From Microbacterium thalli (GTDB taxonomy: Bacteria > Actinomycetota > Actinomycetes > Actinomycetales > Microbacteriaceae): 64,000 nt of DNA. The DNA is taken from positions 496,001 to 560,000 of the forward strand of contig NZ_JAQZCH010000002.1 in the NCBI RefSeq assembly GCF_028737325.1. The letters run 5' to 3'. Positions within the stretch are counted from its first letter, which is position 1, and each line of letters begins with the position of its first letter. The notes under the pieces were generated by a model. That model was given only the letters and a program-made list of their open reading frames with translations, was not told the DNA's origin and searched no databases. The position numbers and the translations under genes were made by a program. This document shows positions 22,906-31,978 of this stretch, piece by piece.

Positions 22906-24294
22906 TTAGATGACCGCAGGCGTCAGCGAACGCGCTTCGCGCTCCCACGCCTGCGTTGCCATCTGCACGGCATCCCAGGGGGAGCCGAGCGGGGGCGTGT
23001 AGGAAAGGTCGAGATCGCTCATCGCGGCGACGGTCATGCCGTGGTGCAGGGCGGTGGCGTAGGTGTCGACGCGCTTGGAGATCTCCGCGCCGCGGGTGCC
23101 GACGAGCTGCGCGCCGAGGAGGCGGCCGTCGCGGCTGTCTCCGGTGATGCGGATGCTGATCGGGGTGGCGCCCGGGTAGTAGCGCTTGTGGTCGTCCGCG
23201 ATCGCAGTGTGGCTGTGCGGGGCGTGGCCGGCGGCAATGGCTTCGTGGTCGCGGAGGCCGGTGCGGGCGGCCACGACGTCGAACACCTTCACGACCTGGG
23301 TGCCGAGGCTGCCGGCGAACCGGGCGTCGCCGCCGATGGCGTTCTCTCCGGCGACGCGTCCTTGCTTGTGCGAGGTCGTGCCGAGCGGGAGGTAGGTGAC
23401 TCCGAGGAGGCGGTGGTGGGTGACCACTCCGTCGCCAGCTGCCCACACGTTGGGCAGGCCGGTGCGCATCTGCTCGTCGACGACGACCGCACCTCCGGCT
23501 CCCGTGCTCGCGCCCGCGGCGGTGAGAAGGCTCGTGTTCGGGCGGACGCCGACCACGACAAGCACGAGGTCTGCGCTACGGGAGAAGGCGTCACCGTCGC
23601 GGCTGCCGGTGACGGTGAGCCGGCCGGCGTCACGGGTGACGGCCTCGACACAAGTGTTCGTGATGACGTCGACGCCGTGGCGGGTGAGTTCGTCGCGGAC
23701 GAGGGAACCCAGTTCGGGGTCGAGGGTGGAGAGAACTTCGGCGCCGCGCTGGAGCTGGGTGACGTGGAGGCCACGGACGGTGAGCGCTTCGGCCATTTCG
23801 AGGCCGACGTAGCCGGCGCCGACGATGATCGCGGTTTCGGGCTGGTGCGCGTCGAGGTAGCGCTCCAACGCGAACGTATCGCCCATCGAGTGCAGCAAGT
23901 GCACACCGTCGGCTGGGCCGAGCTGGTCAAGGCCCGCGATGCCGGCAGTCGAGGGCGAAGCTCCGGCGCCAACCATGAGTTCGTCGTAGGCGATCGTTGA
24001 TTCGGTGCCGTTGGCGGCGCGGACGGTGAGCTTGCGGCCGTCGACGTCGATGTCGGTGGCCAGGGTGTCCAGGTGCAGGTTCATGCCGGCGGCTTCGAGG
24101 TCGGCGTGCGTGCGGTGAGCGAGGGACTGCCAGGGCTGCACTTCGCGGGAGAAGTAGTACGGGATGCCGCAGATGGAGAAGTTGGGATAGGAGTCGGCCA
24201 CCACGACGGTGACGTCGACAGAGGGGTCGAGTTCGCGGGCGCGTAGGGCGGTGGAGATTCCGGCGTCGCTTCCGCCGATTGCTACGAGGTGCAT
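22906..24294 (-). CDS. FAD/NAD(P)-dependent disulfide reductase of the CoA-disulfide reductase type
   Basis: A 462-residue protein. The N-terminal FAD site is LVAIGGSDAGISTALRAREL. A single redox Cys lies in NFSICGIPYYFS (about residues 40-51), the pattern of CoA-disulfide reductase and NADH oxidase. The NAD(P) site is AIIVGAGYVGLEMAEAL, followed by GVRPNTSLL, LPNVWAAGDG and a C-terminal dimerisation domain. The gene follows an aquaporin fragment, an order seen in actinobacterial arsenic loci, so a thiol-redox role in arsenic stress is likely but inferred. Confidence 0.82.
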   Translation of the reverse strand: MHLVAIGGSDAGISTALRARELDPSVDVTVVVADSYPNFSICGIPYYFSREVQPWQSLAHRTHADLEAAGMNLHLDTLATDIDVDGRKLTVRAANGTESTIAYDELMVGAGASPSTAGIAGLDQLGPADGVHLLHSMGDTFALERYLDAHQPETAIIVGAGYVGLEMAEALTVRGLHVTQLQRGAEVLSTLDPELGSLVRDELTRHGVDVITNTCVEAVTRDAGRLTVTGSRDGDAFSRSADLVLVVVGVRPNTSLLTAAGASTGAGGAVVVDEQMRTGLPNVWAAGDGVVTHHRLLGVTYLPLGTTSHKQGRVAGENAIGGDARFAGSLGTQVVKVFDVVAARTGLRDHEAIAAGHAPHSHTAIADDHKRYYPGATPISIRITGDSRDGRLLGAQLVGTRGAEISKRVDTYATALHHGMTVAAMSDLDLSYTPPLGSPWDAVQMATQAWEREARSLTPAVI

Positions 24295-24321
24295 GGGGGC
24301 CTTTCAGGACGTGGTTTCGGG

Positions 24322-24560
24322 TTACGTGAGGACCACGACCTCGCCCGCGGTGCGGGCGGCGGCCGGGTAGAACACGAGGAGCAGAGCGAGCCCCATACTG
24401 GCGCCGACAAGTGGCGCGAGGATGAACGGGGCCACGGATGCGGGCGCAATGCCGGCGAATTTGTTGGTGACCATGCAGACGATGATCACGGCGGGGTTCG
24501 CGAACGACGTGGAGCTGGTGAACCAATAGGCGGCGCGGCACGCCTTTTCGATGTAGCTCG
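24322..24560 (-). pseudogene. C-terminal fragment of an aquaporin (arsenite/glycerol channel type)
   Basis: The minus-strand frame reads AAYWFTSSTSFANPAVIIV, KFAGIAPASVAPFILAPLVG, and ends LLLVFYPAAARTAGEVVVLT. NPAV is the second NPA-type pore motif of the MIP family. The first half, including the first NPA box, is missing: upstream of about 24560 the frame turns into unrelated sequence. About 75 residues remain of about 250. It probably once let arsenite out of or into the cell next to the flavoprotein gene. Confidence 0.7.
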
Positions 24561-24622
24561 TACCCGCGGAGCCCCTCCCGACAACGATCGTTTGGGGGCC
24601 TTCGCATCATCAGCTGGCTCGC

Positions 24623-24644
24623 GTTCACCCAGCGTTCACATAGA
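24623..24644 (+). promoter_or_regulatory. PHO box (PhoP-type direct repeats) upstream of pstS
   Basis: GTTCACCCAGC and GTTCACATAGA are consecutive 11-nt units, the known spacing and GTTCACC core of actinobacterial PhoP sites. Weaker 11-mers flank them. The pstS start is 100 bases on. Confidence 0.7.
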
Positions 24645-24742
24645 GCGTCTTCTATGTGTATCGGATAGAGACCCATCTATCTGACCTGCCCCGCACCGGG
24701 CGGTCCCGTTGCCCCTCGTCGGGCACGAAGGAAAGCGCACCC

Positions 24743-25702
24743 GTGACCAAGACCACAGCTAAGTTCGCTGCCGTTGCGACCCTCGCAGCCGCGGCCATCG
24801 CTCTGAGCGCCTGCGGCGGGCAACCCGCAGCGGGCGGATCCACTGAGAGCGGCGGCGCTGGTGGCGCCGGCGGCTCGGTGATCACCGACGGATCGTCCAC
24901 TGTCGCTCCGCTGACGGAAGCCGCCGCGGACCTGTTTCGGGAGGAAGACTCCTCCGTCAACGTCTCCGTCGCCACCTCAGGCACCGGCGGTGGGTTCAAG
25001 GCGTTTTGCGCCGACGAGACTGACATCTCCAACGCCTCCCGCCCGATCAAGGATGAGGAAGCGGCCGAGTGCGAGGCGAACGGTGTTGAGTTCACCGAGA
25101 TCGTCGCGGCGAACGATGGCCTCTCGGTGATCATCAACCCGGAGAACGATTGGGCTACCGATCTGACGCTGGAGCAGGTCGCGAAGATCTGGGCGCCGGA
25201 ATCCGAGGGCGTCGTCACGAGCTGGGCTGATGTGGACCCCAGCTTCCCCGACGTGCCGCTCACCCTGTTCGGGGCGGGCACCGACTCGGGCACCTTCGAC
25301 TACTTCACTGAAGAGGTCAACGGGGAGACCGGCGCCATCCGCACTGACTACAGCCCGTCAGAGGACGACAACATCACCATCCAGGGCGTTGCCGGCGACC
25401 AGGGCGCGATCGGGTTCCTCGGGTTGAGCTACGTCGAGGAGAACGAGGGCGCCATCGTCGCCGCGTCGATCGACGGTGTGTACCCCAGCACGGAGACCGT
25501 GCAGGACGGCACGTACACCCCGCTGGGTCGCCCGCTGTTCATCTACGTGAAGAACGCGGCGTACACCGACAAGCCCCAGGTGAAGGAGTTCGTCGACTTC
25601 TACGTCGCGAACTCGGCGAAGATCTCCGAGCTTGCTCTGTTCGTGCCGCTGACCGAGGAGCAGATCACCACCGCGCAGGAAGAGCTCGCCTCGCTCGGTT
25701 GA
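24743..25702 (+). CDS. pstS: Phosphate-binding lipoprotein PstS
   Basis: 319 residues from GTG 24743 (GAAGGAAAG upstream). The signal peptide ends in the lipobox LSAC, so the protein is lipid-anchored outside the membrane. SGGAGGAGGSVITDGSSTVA, TSGTGGGFKAFC and TDISNASRPI line the phosphate pocket in this family. It captures phosphate for PstCA. It heads a pstSCAB operon inside an arsenic island; selective phosphate uptake lowers arsenate entry. Chromosomal Pst is probably elsewhere in the genome. Confidence 0.92.
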   Translation: MTKTTAKFAAVATLAAAAIALSACGGQPAAGGSTESGGAGGAGGSVITDGSSTVAPLTEAAADLFREEDSSVNVSVATSGTGGGFKAFCADETDISNASRPIKDEEAAECEANGVEFTEIVAANDGLSVIINPENDWATDLTLEQVAKIWAPESEGVVTSWADVDPSFPDVPLTLFGAGTDSGTFDYFTEEVNGETGAIRTDYSPSEDDNITIQGVAGDQGAIGFLGLSYVEENEGAIVAASIDGVYPSTETVQDGTYTPLGRPLFIYVKNAAYTDKPQVKEFVDFYVANSAKISELALFVPLTEEQITTAQEELASLG

Positions 25703-25730
25703 GCGAGACCCGCTTCTGCGGAGTCATTTC

Positions 25731-26687
25731 ATGACCGCTGTCACTGAGAAGGTGGGGGGTTCGAGGGTAACCTCGGGCCCCCCGCCCCGCACCCAGTTCG
25801 CTGGCAAGCGACGCGTCGGGGAATCGATCATCAAGCTGGTGCTGCGACTGGCGGCGACGCTCACGATCATCACCACGGCCGGCATCCTCGTCGCTCTCCT
25901 GATCCCCTCGCTGTCGTTCTTCGCCGAAGTCCCGGTGATGGATTTTCTCTTCGGAGACCGATGGGCGCCCCGATTCGCTGACGCCTCTTTCGGCGTCTTG
26001 CCCTTGGTCACCGCGACCGCATGGACGACCGTGATCGCGCTGCTGGTGGCCGTGCCGTTCGGGCTCGGAGCGGCCATCATGCTGGCCGAGTACGCGAAGC
26101 CTCGGACCCGCAAGGTGCTCAAGCCAGTCTTGGAAGTTCTTGCTGGGGTTCCCACCGTCGTTTACGGATTCTTCGCGCTCCAGTTCGTGCAGGCGACTGT
26201 GCTGCGCGAATGGCTGCAACTGCCGACTGGAGCCTTCAGCGTGCTAGCGGCAGGTCTCGTCATGGGGGTCATGATCATCCCCACGATCGCGTCCATCTCC
26301 GAAGACGCCATGTCTGCTGTGCCGACCTCTCTGCGCCAAGGCAGCGCGGCACTGGGCGCGAACCGCATGCAGACCACCCTGCGTGTCGTCTTCCCCGCCG
26401 CGCTCTCCGGCATCGTCGCGGCAATCGTCCTAGGCGTCTCTCGCGCTGTGGGCGAGACGATGATCGTCGCGATCGCCGCCGGCAGCCAAGCCCGCATTGT
26501 GACCAACCCGCTCGAGCAAGGGCAGACGATGACCGGCTTCATCGCGAACGCCGCGCTCGGCGACTCTCGCGTCGGGAGCCTCGAGTACAACACGCTGTTC
26601 GCCGTTGGACTGCTGCTGTTCCTGGTCACCCTGCTGATGAACTTCATCAGCATCCGCTTCGTCCGCCGTTTCCGGGAGGCCTACTGA
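25731..26687 (+). CDS. pstC: Phosphate ABC transporter permease PstC
   Basis: A 318-residue inner-membrane protein with six hydrophobic helices. The ABC-contact loop reads SLRQGSAALGANRMQTTLRV (EAA motif). PFGLGAAIMLAEYA, GVPTVVYGFFAL and SRAVGETMIVAIAAG are typical of PstC. The stop overlaps the pstA start by one base (TGATG). Confidence 0.92.
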   Translation: MTAVTEKVGGSRVTSGPPPRTQFAGKRRVGESIIKLVLRLAATLTIITTAGILVALLIPSLSFFAEVPVMDFLFGDRWAPRFADASFGVLPLVTATAWTTVIALLVAVPFGLGAAIMLAEYAKPRTRKVLKPVLEVLAGVPTVVYGFFALQFVQATVLREWLQLPTGAFSVLAAGLVMGVMIIPTIASISEDAMSAVPTSLRQGSAALGANRMQTTLRVVFPAALSGIVAAIVLGVSRAVGETMIVAIAAGSQARIVTNPLEQGQTMTGFIANAALGDSRVGSLEYNTLFAVGLLLFLVTLLMNFISIRFVRRFREAY

Positions 26688-27604
26688 TGTCGACCGCCAC
26701 ACCGATCAACCCCAGGCCCCATGTGAAGCCCGCGGTACCGCTGGCAACGGGCACCCCGGGCGATCGCAAGCCCGGCCCCCTCATCTTCCTCATCCTGCTG
26801 TGGCTGTCACTGCTCATCGCTTTCGGCGTGCTGGCCACCCTTATCGTCACGATCCTGATGGACGGATGGGGAAAGCTGTCGATCCAGTTGTTCACCAACT
26901 ACCCGTCCGCCACACCCGAAACAGCAGGCGCCCGGCCGGCGATCCTCGGATCGGCGTGGGTCATCGCCGCAACCGCGGTACTCACCCTCCCGTTGGGGAT
27001 CGCTGCGGCCATCCACCTGGAAGAGTTCGCCGATAAGAAGCGGTGGTTCAACCGCCTCATCGAACTCAACGTGCAGAACCTGGCCGCGGTACCGGCGATC
27101 ATCTACGGCCTCCTGGCGTTGGGGTTCCTCAGCCTGCTGCAGGTGCAGAACAAGAACATCGTCATCGGCGGCGCACTGGCACTTTCGCTGCTGATCCTGC
27201 CCGTCATCATCATTTCCACACGCGAAGGGCTGCGTTCAGTCCCGCGCGAGATCCGGGACGCATCCCTAGCGCTGGGCGCGACGCCGTGGCAAACGGTGTG
27301 GCGGCAAGTGCTGCCTGCCTCGGTTCCAAGCATCGCAACGGGCTCCATCCTCGCCCTCTCCCGCGCACTCGGTGAGGCGGCACCGCTCCTGGTGCTTGGC
27401 GCGCTGGTCTACATCACCTTCGACCCGAACGGGCTGATGAGCGGGTACACCACCTTGCCGATTCAGATCTTCAACTGGACCGGCCGCCCCCAGGCTGGGT
27501 TCCACGAACTGGCAGCCGCCACCAGCGTGCTGCTGCTGGGCGTCCTGCTGCTCATGAACGCCCTAGCCATCTTCATCCGCAACAAGTACCAGAAACGGTG
27601 GTAG
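26687..27604 (+). CDS. pstA: Phosphate ABC transporter permease PstA
   Basis: A 305-residue permease from ATG 26687. It has six membrane helices, [38 protein letters not shown], the EAA loop [20 protein letters not shown] and [18 protein letters not shown]. It pairs with PstC to form the phosphate channel. The N-terminal 35 residues are a Pro-rich cytoplasmic extension common in actinobacteria. Confidence 0.92.
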   Translation: MSTATPINPRPHVKPAVPLATGTPGDRKPGPLIFLILLWLSLLIAFGVLATLIVTILMDGWGKLSIQLFTNYPSATPETAGARPAILGSAWVIAATAVLTLPLGIAAAIHLEEFADKKRWFNRLIELNVQNLAAVPAIIYGLLALGFLSLLQVQNKNIVIGGALALSLLILPVIIISTREGLRSVPREIRDASLALGATPWQTVWRQVLPASVPSIATGSILALSRALGEAAPLLVLGALVYITFDPNGLMSGYTTLPIQIFNWTGRPQAGFHELAAATSVLLLGVLLLMNALAIFIRNKYQKRW

Positions 27605-27606
27605 CC

Positions 27607-28476
27607 ATGAGCACCCCTCCCGTTGCCGCGTCCAACGACACCCCGCACCCCCAGTTCCACCCGCAAGTTGGCCGCCGCCCCGTGTTTGACACCCCGACCG
27701 GGCTGCTCCGGTGCGAGAACGTCGACGTCTACTACGGCGACTTTCGAGCCGTCACCGACGTCAACCTCAGTTTCGGTAAGAACGAGATCACCGCGCTCAT
27801 CGGTCCCTCCGGCTGCGGGAAGTCGACGCTGCTGCGATCGCTGAACCGCATGAACGACCTCGTCGACGGTGCACGCGTCGACGGGCAGGTGCTGTTCCAA
27901 GACGACGACATCTACGCCAAAAACGTCGACCCGATCGAGGTGCGCCGGCGAATCGGAATGGTCTTCCAAAAGCCCAACCCCTTCCCCAAGTCGATCTACG
28001 ACAACATCGCCTACGGGCCGAGGGTCACTGGCATGAAGGTGTCAAACATGGACGATCTGGTCGAAGAAGCGCTCACCAAAGCAGCCTTGTGGGGCGAGGT
28101 CAAAGACAAGCTCAAGCAGTCCGCGTTCGGTCTCTCCGGCGGACAGCAACAGCGTCTCTGCATCGCACGCACAATCGCCGTTAAACCCGACGTGATCCTG
28201 ATGGACGAGCCGTGCTCCGCGCTCGATCCGATCGCGACCATGCGCATCGAAGACCTGATGAACGACCTACGCCGCGAATACACGATCATCATCGTCACGC
28301 ACAACATGCAGCAAGCTGCACGTGTGGCCGACCGCACGGCCTTCTTCACCGCCCTCGCCGATGACACGACGGGCGACCGCACCGGGGTGCTCGTCGAGTA
28401 CGCACCCACCTCTCAGATCTTCGAACACCCGAAAGATCAGCGCACCGAGGACTACATCAGCGGCAGGTTCGGATGA
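27607..28476 (+). CDS. pstB: Phosphate ABC transporter ATPase PstB
   Basis: Walker A is GPSGCGKST, the signature is [13 protein letters not shown] and Walker B is [12 protein letters not shown], with [20 protein letters not shown] diagnostic of PstB. The start was set at ATG 27607, just after the pstA stop; GTG 27598 would add three residues. The 30-residue N-terminal extension before the ABC domain is longer than in proteobacteria. No phoU gene follows; a regulator takes its place with ATGA overlap. Confidence 0.93.
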   Translation: MSTPPVAASNDTPHPQFHPQVGRRPVFDTPTGLLRCENVDVYYGDFRAVTDVNLSFGKNEITALIGPSGCGKSTLLRSLNRMNDLVDGARVDGQVLFQDDDIYAKNVDPIEVRRRIGMVFQKPNPFPKSIYDNIAYGPRVTGMKVSNMDDLVEEALTKAALWGEVKDKLKQSAFGLSGGQQQRLCIARTIAVKPDVILMDEPCSALDPIATMRIEDLMNDLRREYTIIIVTHNMQQAARVADRTAFFTALADDTTGDRTGVLVEYAPTSQIFEHPKDQRTEDYISGRFG

Positions 28477-29174
28477 CGACCCCGGCAGGGGCGGTCGTGG
28501 GGAGTATGCGGGTGATCGTGCTCGCACCCGACACGACCGCGGTCCGCGGCACGATGGCCGAGTTCCGCCACTTCGGGGTGAGCCTGGTGGTGAAGACCGA
28601 CATCCTCGCCGCGCTGACGGAACTCGTTCATGACCCGATGGCTGTCATCGTCGTCTCATCGGAGATCCCCTGCCAAGACACCGCCGACGTGCTCGATCTC
28701 GCGGTCGCAACGTGCAGGTCCGCCGTCCTGTTCGGCCTGCACCCGTCCACGCCGACCGCTGCAGTATCGAGGGCGCTAACCGCGGGTGTCCGTGGCGTGA
28801 TCGAGCTGCCCGTCACGCCTGAACGACTCACTCACACTCTTCGCTCCGTCCCCACCGCGCCCAGCAATGCTCCCGGCGAGGTTTCGGTGGGTGACCTCAG
28901 GATCGACGTGGGCCGCCATCTTGTACAGCTACGCGACGCTGTGGTTCCCACCACGCCCCGCGAGTTCGATGTGCTGCTGGCATTGGCGACCTCGTACCCG
29001 GGGATGGTGAGTCTGAGTGAACTCGCCGACCGTCACGGTAGCGGCGCCGACCCGTACGCGTCGGTGCGCGTCGTAATCGCCCGGCTGCGAACGAGGTTTG
29101 CGCAGCTGGCAGGCGTGCCCCGTGAGTCGGTGATCGCAACGCAACGCGGTATCGGCTACCGATTGGCCGCGTGA
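28473..29174 (+). CDS. OmpR/PhoB-type response regulator with degenerate receiver
   Basis: A 233-residue protein coupled to pstB (ATGA). Residues 12-125 have the length and strand pattern of a receiver, but the phospho-acceptor position reads VIVVSSEIP without Asp, and the conserved acidic pair near the N-terminus is also missing. Residues 130-233 are a good winged-helix effector: [20 protein letters not shown] ... [11 protein letters not shown] ... [12 protein letters not shown]. It probably binds DNA without phosphorylation, perhaps at the PHO box or ars promoters. No histidine kinase is nearby. It ends overlapping the convergent arsC fusion by 19 bases. Confidence 0.85.
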   Translation: MTTPAGAVVGSMRVIVLAPDTTAVRGTMAEFRHFGVSLVVKTDILAALTELVHDPMAVIVVSSEIPCQDTADVLDLAVATCRSAVLFGLHPSTPTAAVSRALTAGVRGVIELPVTPERLTHTLRSVPTAPSNAPGEVSVGDLRIDVGRHLVQLRDAVVPTTPREFDVLLALATSYPGMVSLSELADRHGSGADPYASVRVVIARLRTRFAQLAGVPRESVIATQRGIGYRLAA

Positions 29175-30121
29175 GCGCCGACGCCCATCTCGTTCAGCAG
29201 CCGCTCCACGTGCCCGCGGATCCGGTCTCGCACCTGCCGCAACCCATCGTCATCGAGCGCGAGAGGGTCCTCGAGGCTCCAGTCCATGTAGCGGCGGCCG
29301 GGGTAGACCGGGCACGCGTCGCCGCACCCCATCGTGACGACAAAGTCAGCTGCCTGAACCACCTCATCCGTCAGCGGCTTCGGGAAGTCGTCTACGAGCG
29401 GCACCCCAACCTCGGCCAGGGCTTCGATCACTCGCGGATGGACTTCGTCCGCGGGCGCTGATCCGGCCGTGCGGACATGCACAGCATCACCAGCGAGGTG
29501 CCGCAGGTACGCTGCGGCGATCTGTGATCGTCCGGCGTTCTGAACGCATACGAAGAGCACTTCCGGAGTGCCTCGCAGCGTCAGGCCGGTCGCCGAAGCG
29601 AGGGCGTCCAGCCGGTCCGCTGCGTATCGCGCTGTCAGGGTGGGGAGGTGGGTACGTACCCGGGCGCGTTGGCTGAGCAGCAGGTAGCTCTCCACCACGT
29701 ACTGCGACACTGTTTCTTCGCTGAACGTCGATGCGAACCGATAGGACAGGTCTCGGGCGACCGTCGCGATCTGCGTGGGCAGTGCCGCTAGCGCCGGCTG
29801 AGCGGGGCGTGTGTTGGGGAGGGCCGGGACGCCATCCCCGAGTAGCCGCCCGAAACGCACCCACGACTCGGCAGGGAGGAGGTACTCGCCGGCCTCTTTC
29901 CGAACGATCCCTACCGTTTGGAGTCGGTTCAAAGCATCCTGCATGTCGCCGGCGGCAATGTGGAGCAGAGCGGGGATGTGCGCAAGGGGCGCATTGGCTG
30001 CGACGGCACTCAAGACTCGCAGTGCGAGCAGGTCACCGAGCACGGCTGCTTGTGCGGCGCGCGCCTGTGCGTCCTCGGCACCCAGGGGGCGCCCCACACG
30101 GTGGCTGCCCCTCTCGGTCAT
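29156..30121 (-). CDS. Arsenate reductase (LMW-PTP type) fused to N-terminal wHTH-like and three-helix domains
   Basis: 321 residues from ATG 30121, coupled to the upstream arsR (ATGA). Residues 20-105 look like a winged helix without metal-binding Cys. Residues 120-180 form a three-helix bundle (SYRFASTFSEETVSQYVVES). From about 188 comes an ArsC domain: VLFVCVQNAGRSQIAAAYLR with the catalytic Cys, and MGCGDACPVYPG with the two resolving Cys of thioredoxin-linked ArsC. It reduces arsenate to arsenite. The layout resembles ArsRC fusions but the HTH is much more diverged than in the other two here. Confidence 0.85.
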   Translation of the reverse strand: MTERGSHRVGRPLGAEDAQARAAQAAVLGDLLALRVLSAVAANAPLAHIPALLHIAAGDMQDALNRLQTVGIVRKEAGEYLLPAESWVRFGRLLGDGVPALPNTRPAQPALAALPTQIATVARDLSYRFASTFSEETVSQYVVESYLLLSQRARVRTHLPTLTARYAADRLDALASATGLTLRGTPEVLFVCVQNAGRSQIAAAYLRHLAGDAVHVRTAGSAPADEVHPRVIEALAEVGVPLVDDFPKPLTDEVVQAADFVVTMGCGDACPVYPGRRYMDWSLEDPLALDDDGLRQVRDRIRGHVERLLNEMGVGAHAANR

Positions 30122-30435
30122 CGCAGAAGATCCTCTATGGCTGCGCGGCGCGACGGTTCGAGGGACAGCCACACGTACTTTCCTTGAGGTTCACGTGTGA
30201 GCAGTCCGTCTTCGACGAGGATCCGCACATGGTGGGTCACAGTGGGCTGTCGAAGTTTCAGAGCCTCCGTGAGCTGCTGCACCGTGGCGCGCCCATCTTC
30301 CGAGTCCAAGATCACGCTCAAGAGCTGTAGTCGCGTGGGGTCAGCCACCGCTCGCAACGTTCGCGCCAGCTCCTCGGCAGCGGACCGCTTCAGCGGCGCA
30401 CCGTCGCTCGAGGGGCCGGGCACCGAGGAGATCAT
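30118..30435 (-). CDS. arsR: ArsR-family repressor
   Basis: A 105-residue ArsR/SmtB winged helix: TLRAVADPTRLQLLSVIL, then QQLTEALKLRQPTVTHHVRI and LLTREPQGKYVWLSL. It has no Cys at all, so As(III) would have to be sensed otherwise, or it senses another signal. The promoter region has an ATAGA-N6-TCTAT repeat. It is co-transcribed with the arsC fusion downstream. Confidence 0.85.
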   Translation of the reverse strand: MISSVPGPSSDGAPLKRSAAEELARTLRAVADPTRLQLLSVILDSEDGRATVQQLTEALKLRQPTVTHHVRILVEDGLLTREPQGKYVWLSLEPSRRAAIEDLLR

Positions 30436-30451
30436 CCAGCAACGATATCCG

Positions 30452-30467
30452 ATAGACCTTTATCTAT
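30452..30467. promoter_or_regulatory. Candidate ArsR operator
   Basis: ATAGA (30452-30456) and TCTAT (30463-30467) around six bases, 17 bases upstream of the arsR start. Confidence 0.45.
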
Positions 30468-30502
30468 AAGTCAGCTTCCGGGAGGCGTGGACGATCCGGT
30501 GC

Positions 30503-30530
30503 GCCACAGCTCTTTCTAGAGAGCTGTGGC
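30503..30530 (-). terminator. Terminator hairpin after arsC1
   Basis: An 11-bp perfect stem, 30503-30513 with 30520-30530, and a 6-nt loop. It lies 34 bases past the arsC1 stop on its strand. Confidence 0.65.
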
Positions 30531-30563
30531 CGCCGCAATAGGCCCGTTCTATTCGCGAAAGGG

Positions 30564-30965
30564 TTACACGAGCTCGCTCACGAGCTGCTGGATTCGCGCC
30601 TGGATGTCGTCGCGGATGGGACGAACCGCGTCGATACCCTGGCCGGCGGGGTCGTCGAGCTTCCAGTCCTCGTAGCGCTTGCCGGGGAAGAAGGGGCATG
30701 CGTCGCCGCATCCCATGGTGATGACGACGTCGGATGCCTGCACGGCCTCGGTGGTGAGGACCTTGGGCTGCTCGGCGGTGATGTCGATCCCGAGCTCAGC
30801 CATCGCCGCGACGGCAGTGGGGTTGATCTGGTCGGCGGGCATGGACCCGGCGGAGCGGACCTCGATGCGGTCGCCGGCGATGTCGCGGAGGAATCCTGCG
30901 GCCATCTGCGAGCGGCCGGCGTTGTGGACGCAAACGAAGAGAACGGAAGGCTTGGTTTCGGTCAT
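30564..30965 (-). CDS. arsC1: Thioredoxin-type arsenate reductase ArsC1, cassette 1
   Basis: A 133-residue LMW-PTP fold. The P loop VLFVCVHNAGRSQMAAG has the nucleophilic Cys; MGCGDACPFFPGKRYEDWKL has the two distal Cys needed for the disulfide relay. It is the last gene of arsT-arsX-acr3-arsRC-arsC1, the order reported for Microbacterium sp. A33. A near-identical copy is at 38261-38662. Confidence 0.92.
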   Translation of the reverse strand: MTETKPSVLFVCVHNAGRSQMAAGFLRDIAGDRIEVRSAGSMPADQINPTAVAAMAELGIDITAEQPKVLTTEAVQASDVVITMGCGDACPFFPGKRYEDWKLDDPAGQGIDAVRPIRDDIQARIQQLVSELV

Positions 30966-30976
30966 GATGGCTCCGG

Positions 30977-31978
30977 TCAGCGTGTGGTGGTGAGTGTGTT
31001 CAGGAGATTGTCGACGCGGCGGGCGATGTCGTCACGGATCGCAGCAACGCCGTCGGTCGAGGCGAGAGCGGGATCGCCAACGTTCCAATCTTCGTAGCGG
31101 ACGCCGGGGATGATGGGGCACACGTCCCCGCATCCCATGGTGATGACAACGTCGGCGGCGCGGACGGCATCATCGGTCAGGGGCTTGGGGAACCGTGTTT
31201 CCTGATCGCCATCGGGATTGAGCTCGTCAAGTAGAGGCTGCACGTGCGGGTGAATCTCTGCCGCCGGGGTCGACCCTGCGGAACGGGCAATGACCGATCC
31301 CCCGGACCGCTGGTTCATCAGCGCGGCAGCAAGTTGCGAGCGGCCCGCATTGGCCACGCAGACGAACAGCACCTGCGGCTGTCCCTGCGAGCGGTCACGG
31401 GTGATGTCGGCGAGTCGCTGCCGGGTAAACCGGTCGGTGAGGGACAGCAGATGCGTCTTCACCCGGGCCGTCTTGGCCAACGAGGTGTAGGACTCCCGGA
31501 CGATCGTCATGATGAGGCTGCGATCCAGGGTCGGGTGCTGCTGGCCGAGACGGTCGGCGAGATGGGTGAGGGCGTCGTCGACGTTCTCGAGCCCGGTGTG
31601 CTCGCTCCGTGTGGGCGGGGCGATGGCTGCGGGGGCGAACGAGTCCAGCAGCGTCGTCACGGCTGGGCGGAGAGCGGGCGTGATCCGGTACCACACCCAG
31701 GTGCCGCGGCGTTCGGAGGTGAGTACCCCGGTGTCGCGGAGCACCTTGAGGTGATGCGACACGGTCGGCTGCGACACGTCCGCCAGTTCCGCGAGGTCGC
31801 AGACGCACGATTCTCCGCGCGCGTCGGTCGCGATCGCAGAGAGCATTCGCAACCGCAGCGGGTCTGACAACGCCTTCAACGTGGTCGCGAGCGCCGCCGC
31901 TGCGTCATCGCCGATCGCAAGGGTCGTGGACGGGGCGCAAGCGTCGTCTGCGGTGGTGGATGTTGTGGTGCTCATCAT
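30977..31978 (-). CDS. arsRC2: ArsR-ArsC fusion (ArsRC), repressor plus arsenate reductase, cassette 1
   Basis: 333 residues from ATG 31978, overlapping the acr3 stop (ATGA). Residues 25-110 are an ArsR winged helix with the As(III)-binding pair in ESCVCDLAEL and SQPTVSHHLKVL. Residues 125-190 form a three-helix bundle. Residues 197-333 are ArsC: VLFVCVANAGRSQLAAAL and MGCGDVCPIIPG. In strain A33 the homologous fusion represses the five-gene operon. One chain could thus sense arsenite and make it. Confidence 0.92.
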   Translation of the reverse strand: MMSTTTSTTADDACAPSTTLAIGDDAAAALATTLKALSDPLRLRMLSAIATDARGESCVCDLAELADVSQPTVSHHLKVLRDTGVLTSERRGTWVWYRITPALRPAVTTLLDSFAPAAIAPPTRSEHTGLENVDDALTHLADRLGQQHPTLDRSLIMTIVRESYTSLAKTARVKTHLLSLTDRFTRQRLADITRDRSQGQPQVLFVCVANAGRSQLAAALMNQRSGGSVIARSAGSTPAAEIHPHVQPLLDELNPDGDQETRFPKPLTDDAVRAADVVITMGCGDVCPIIPGVRYEDWNVGDPALASTDGVAAIRDDIARRVDNLLNTLTTTR

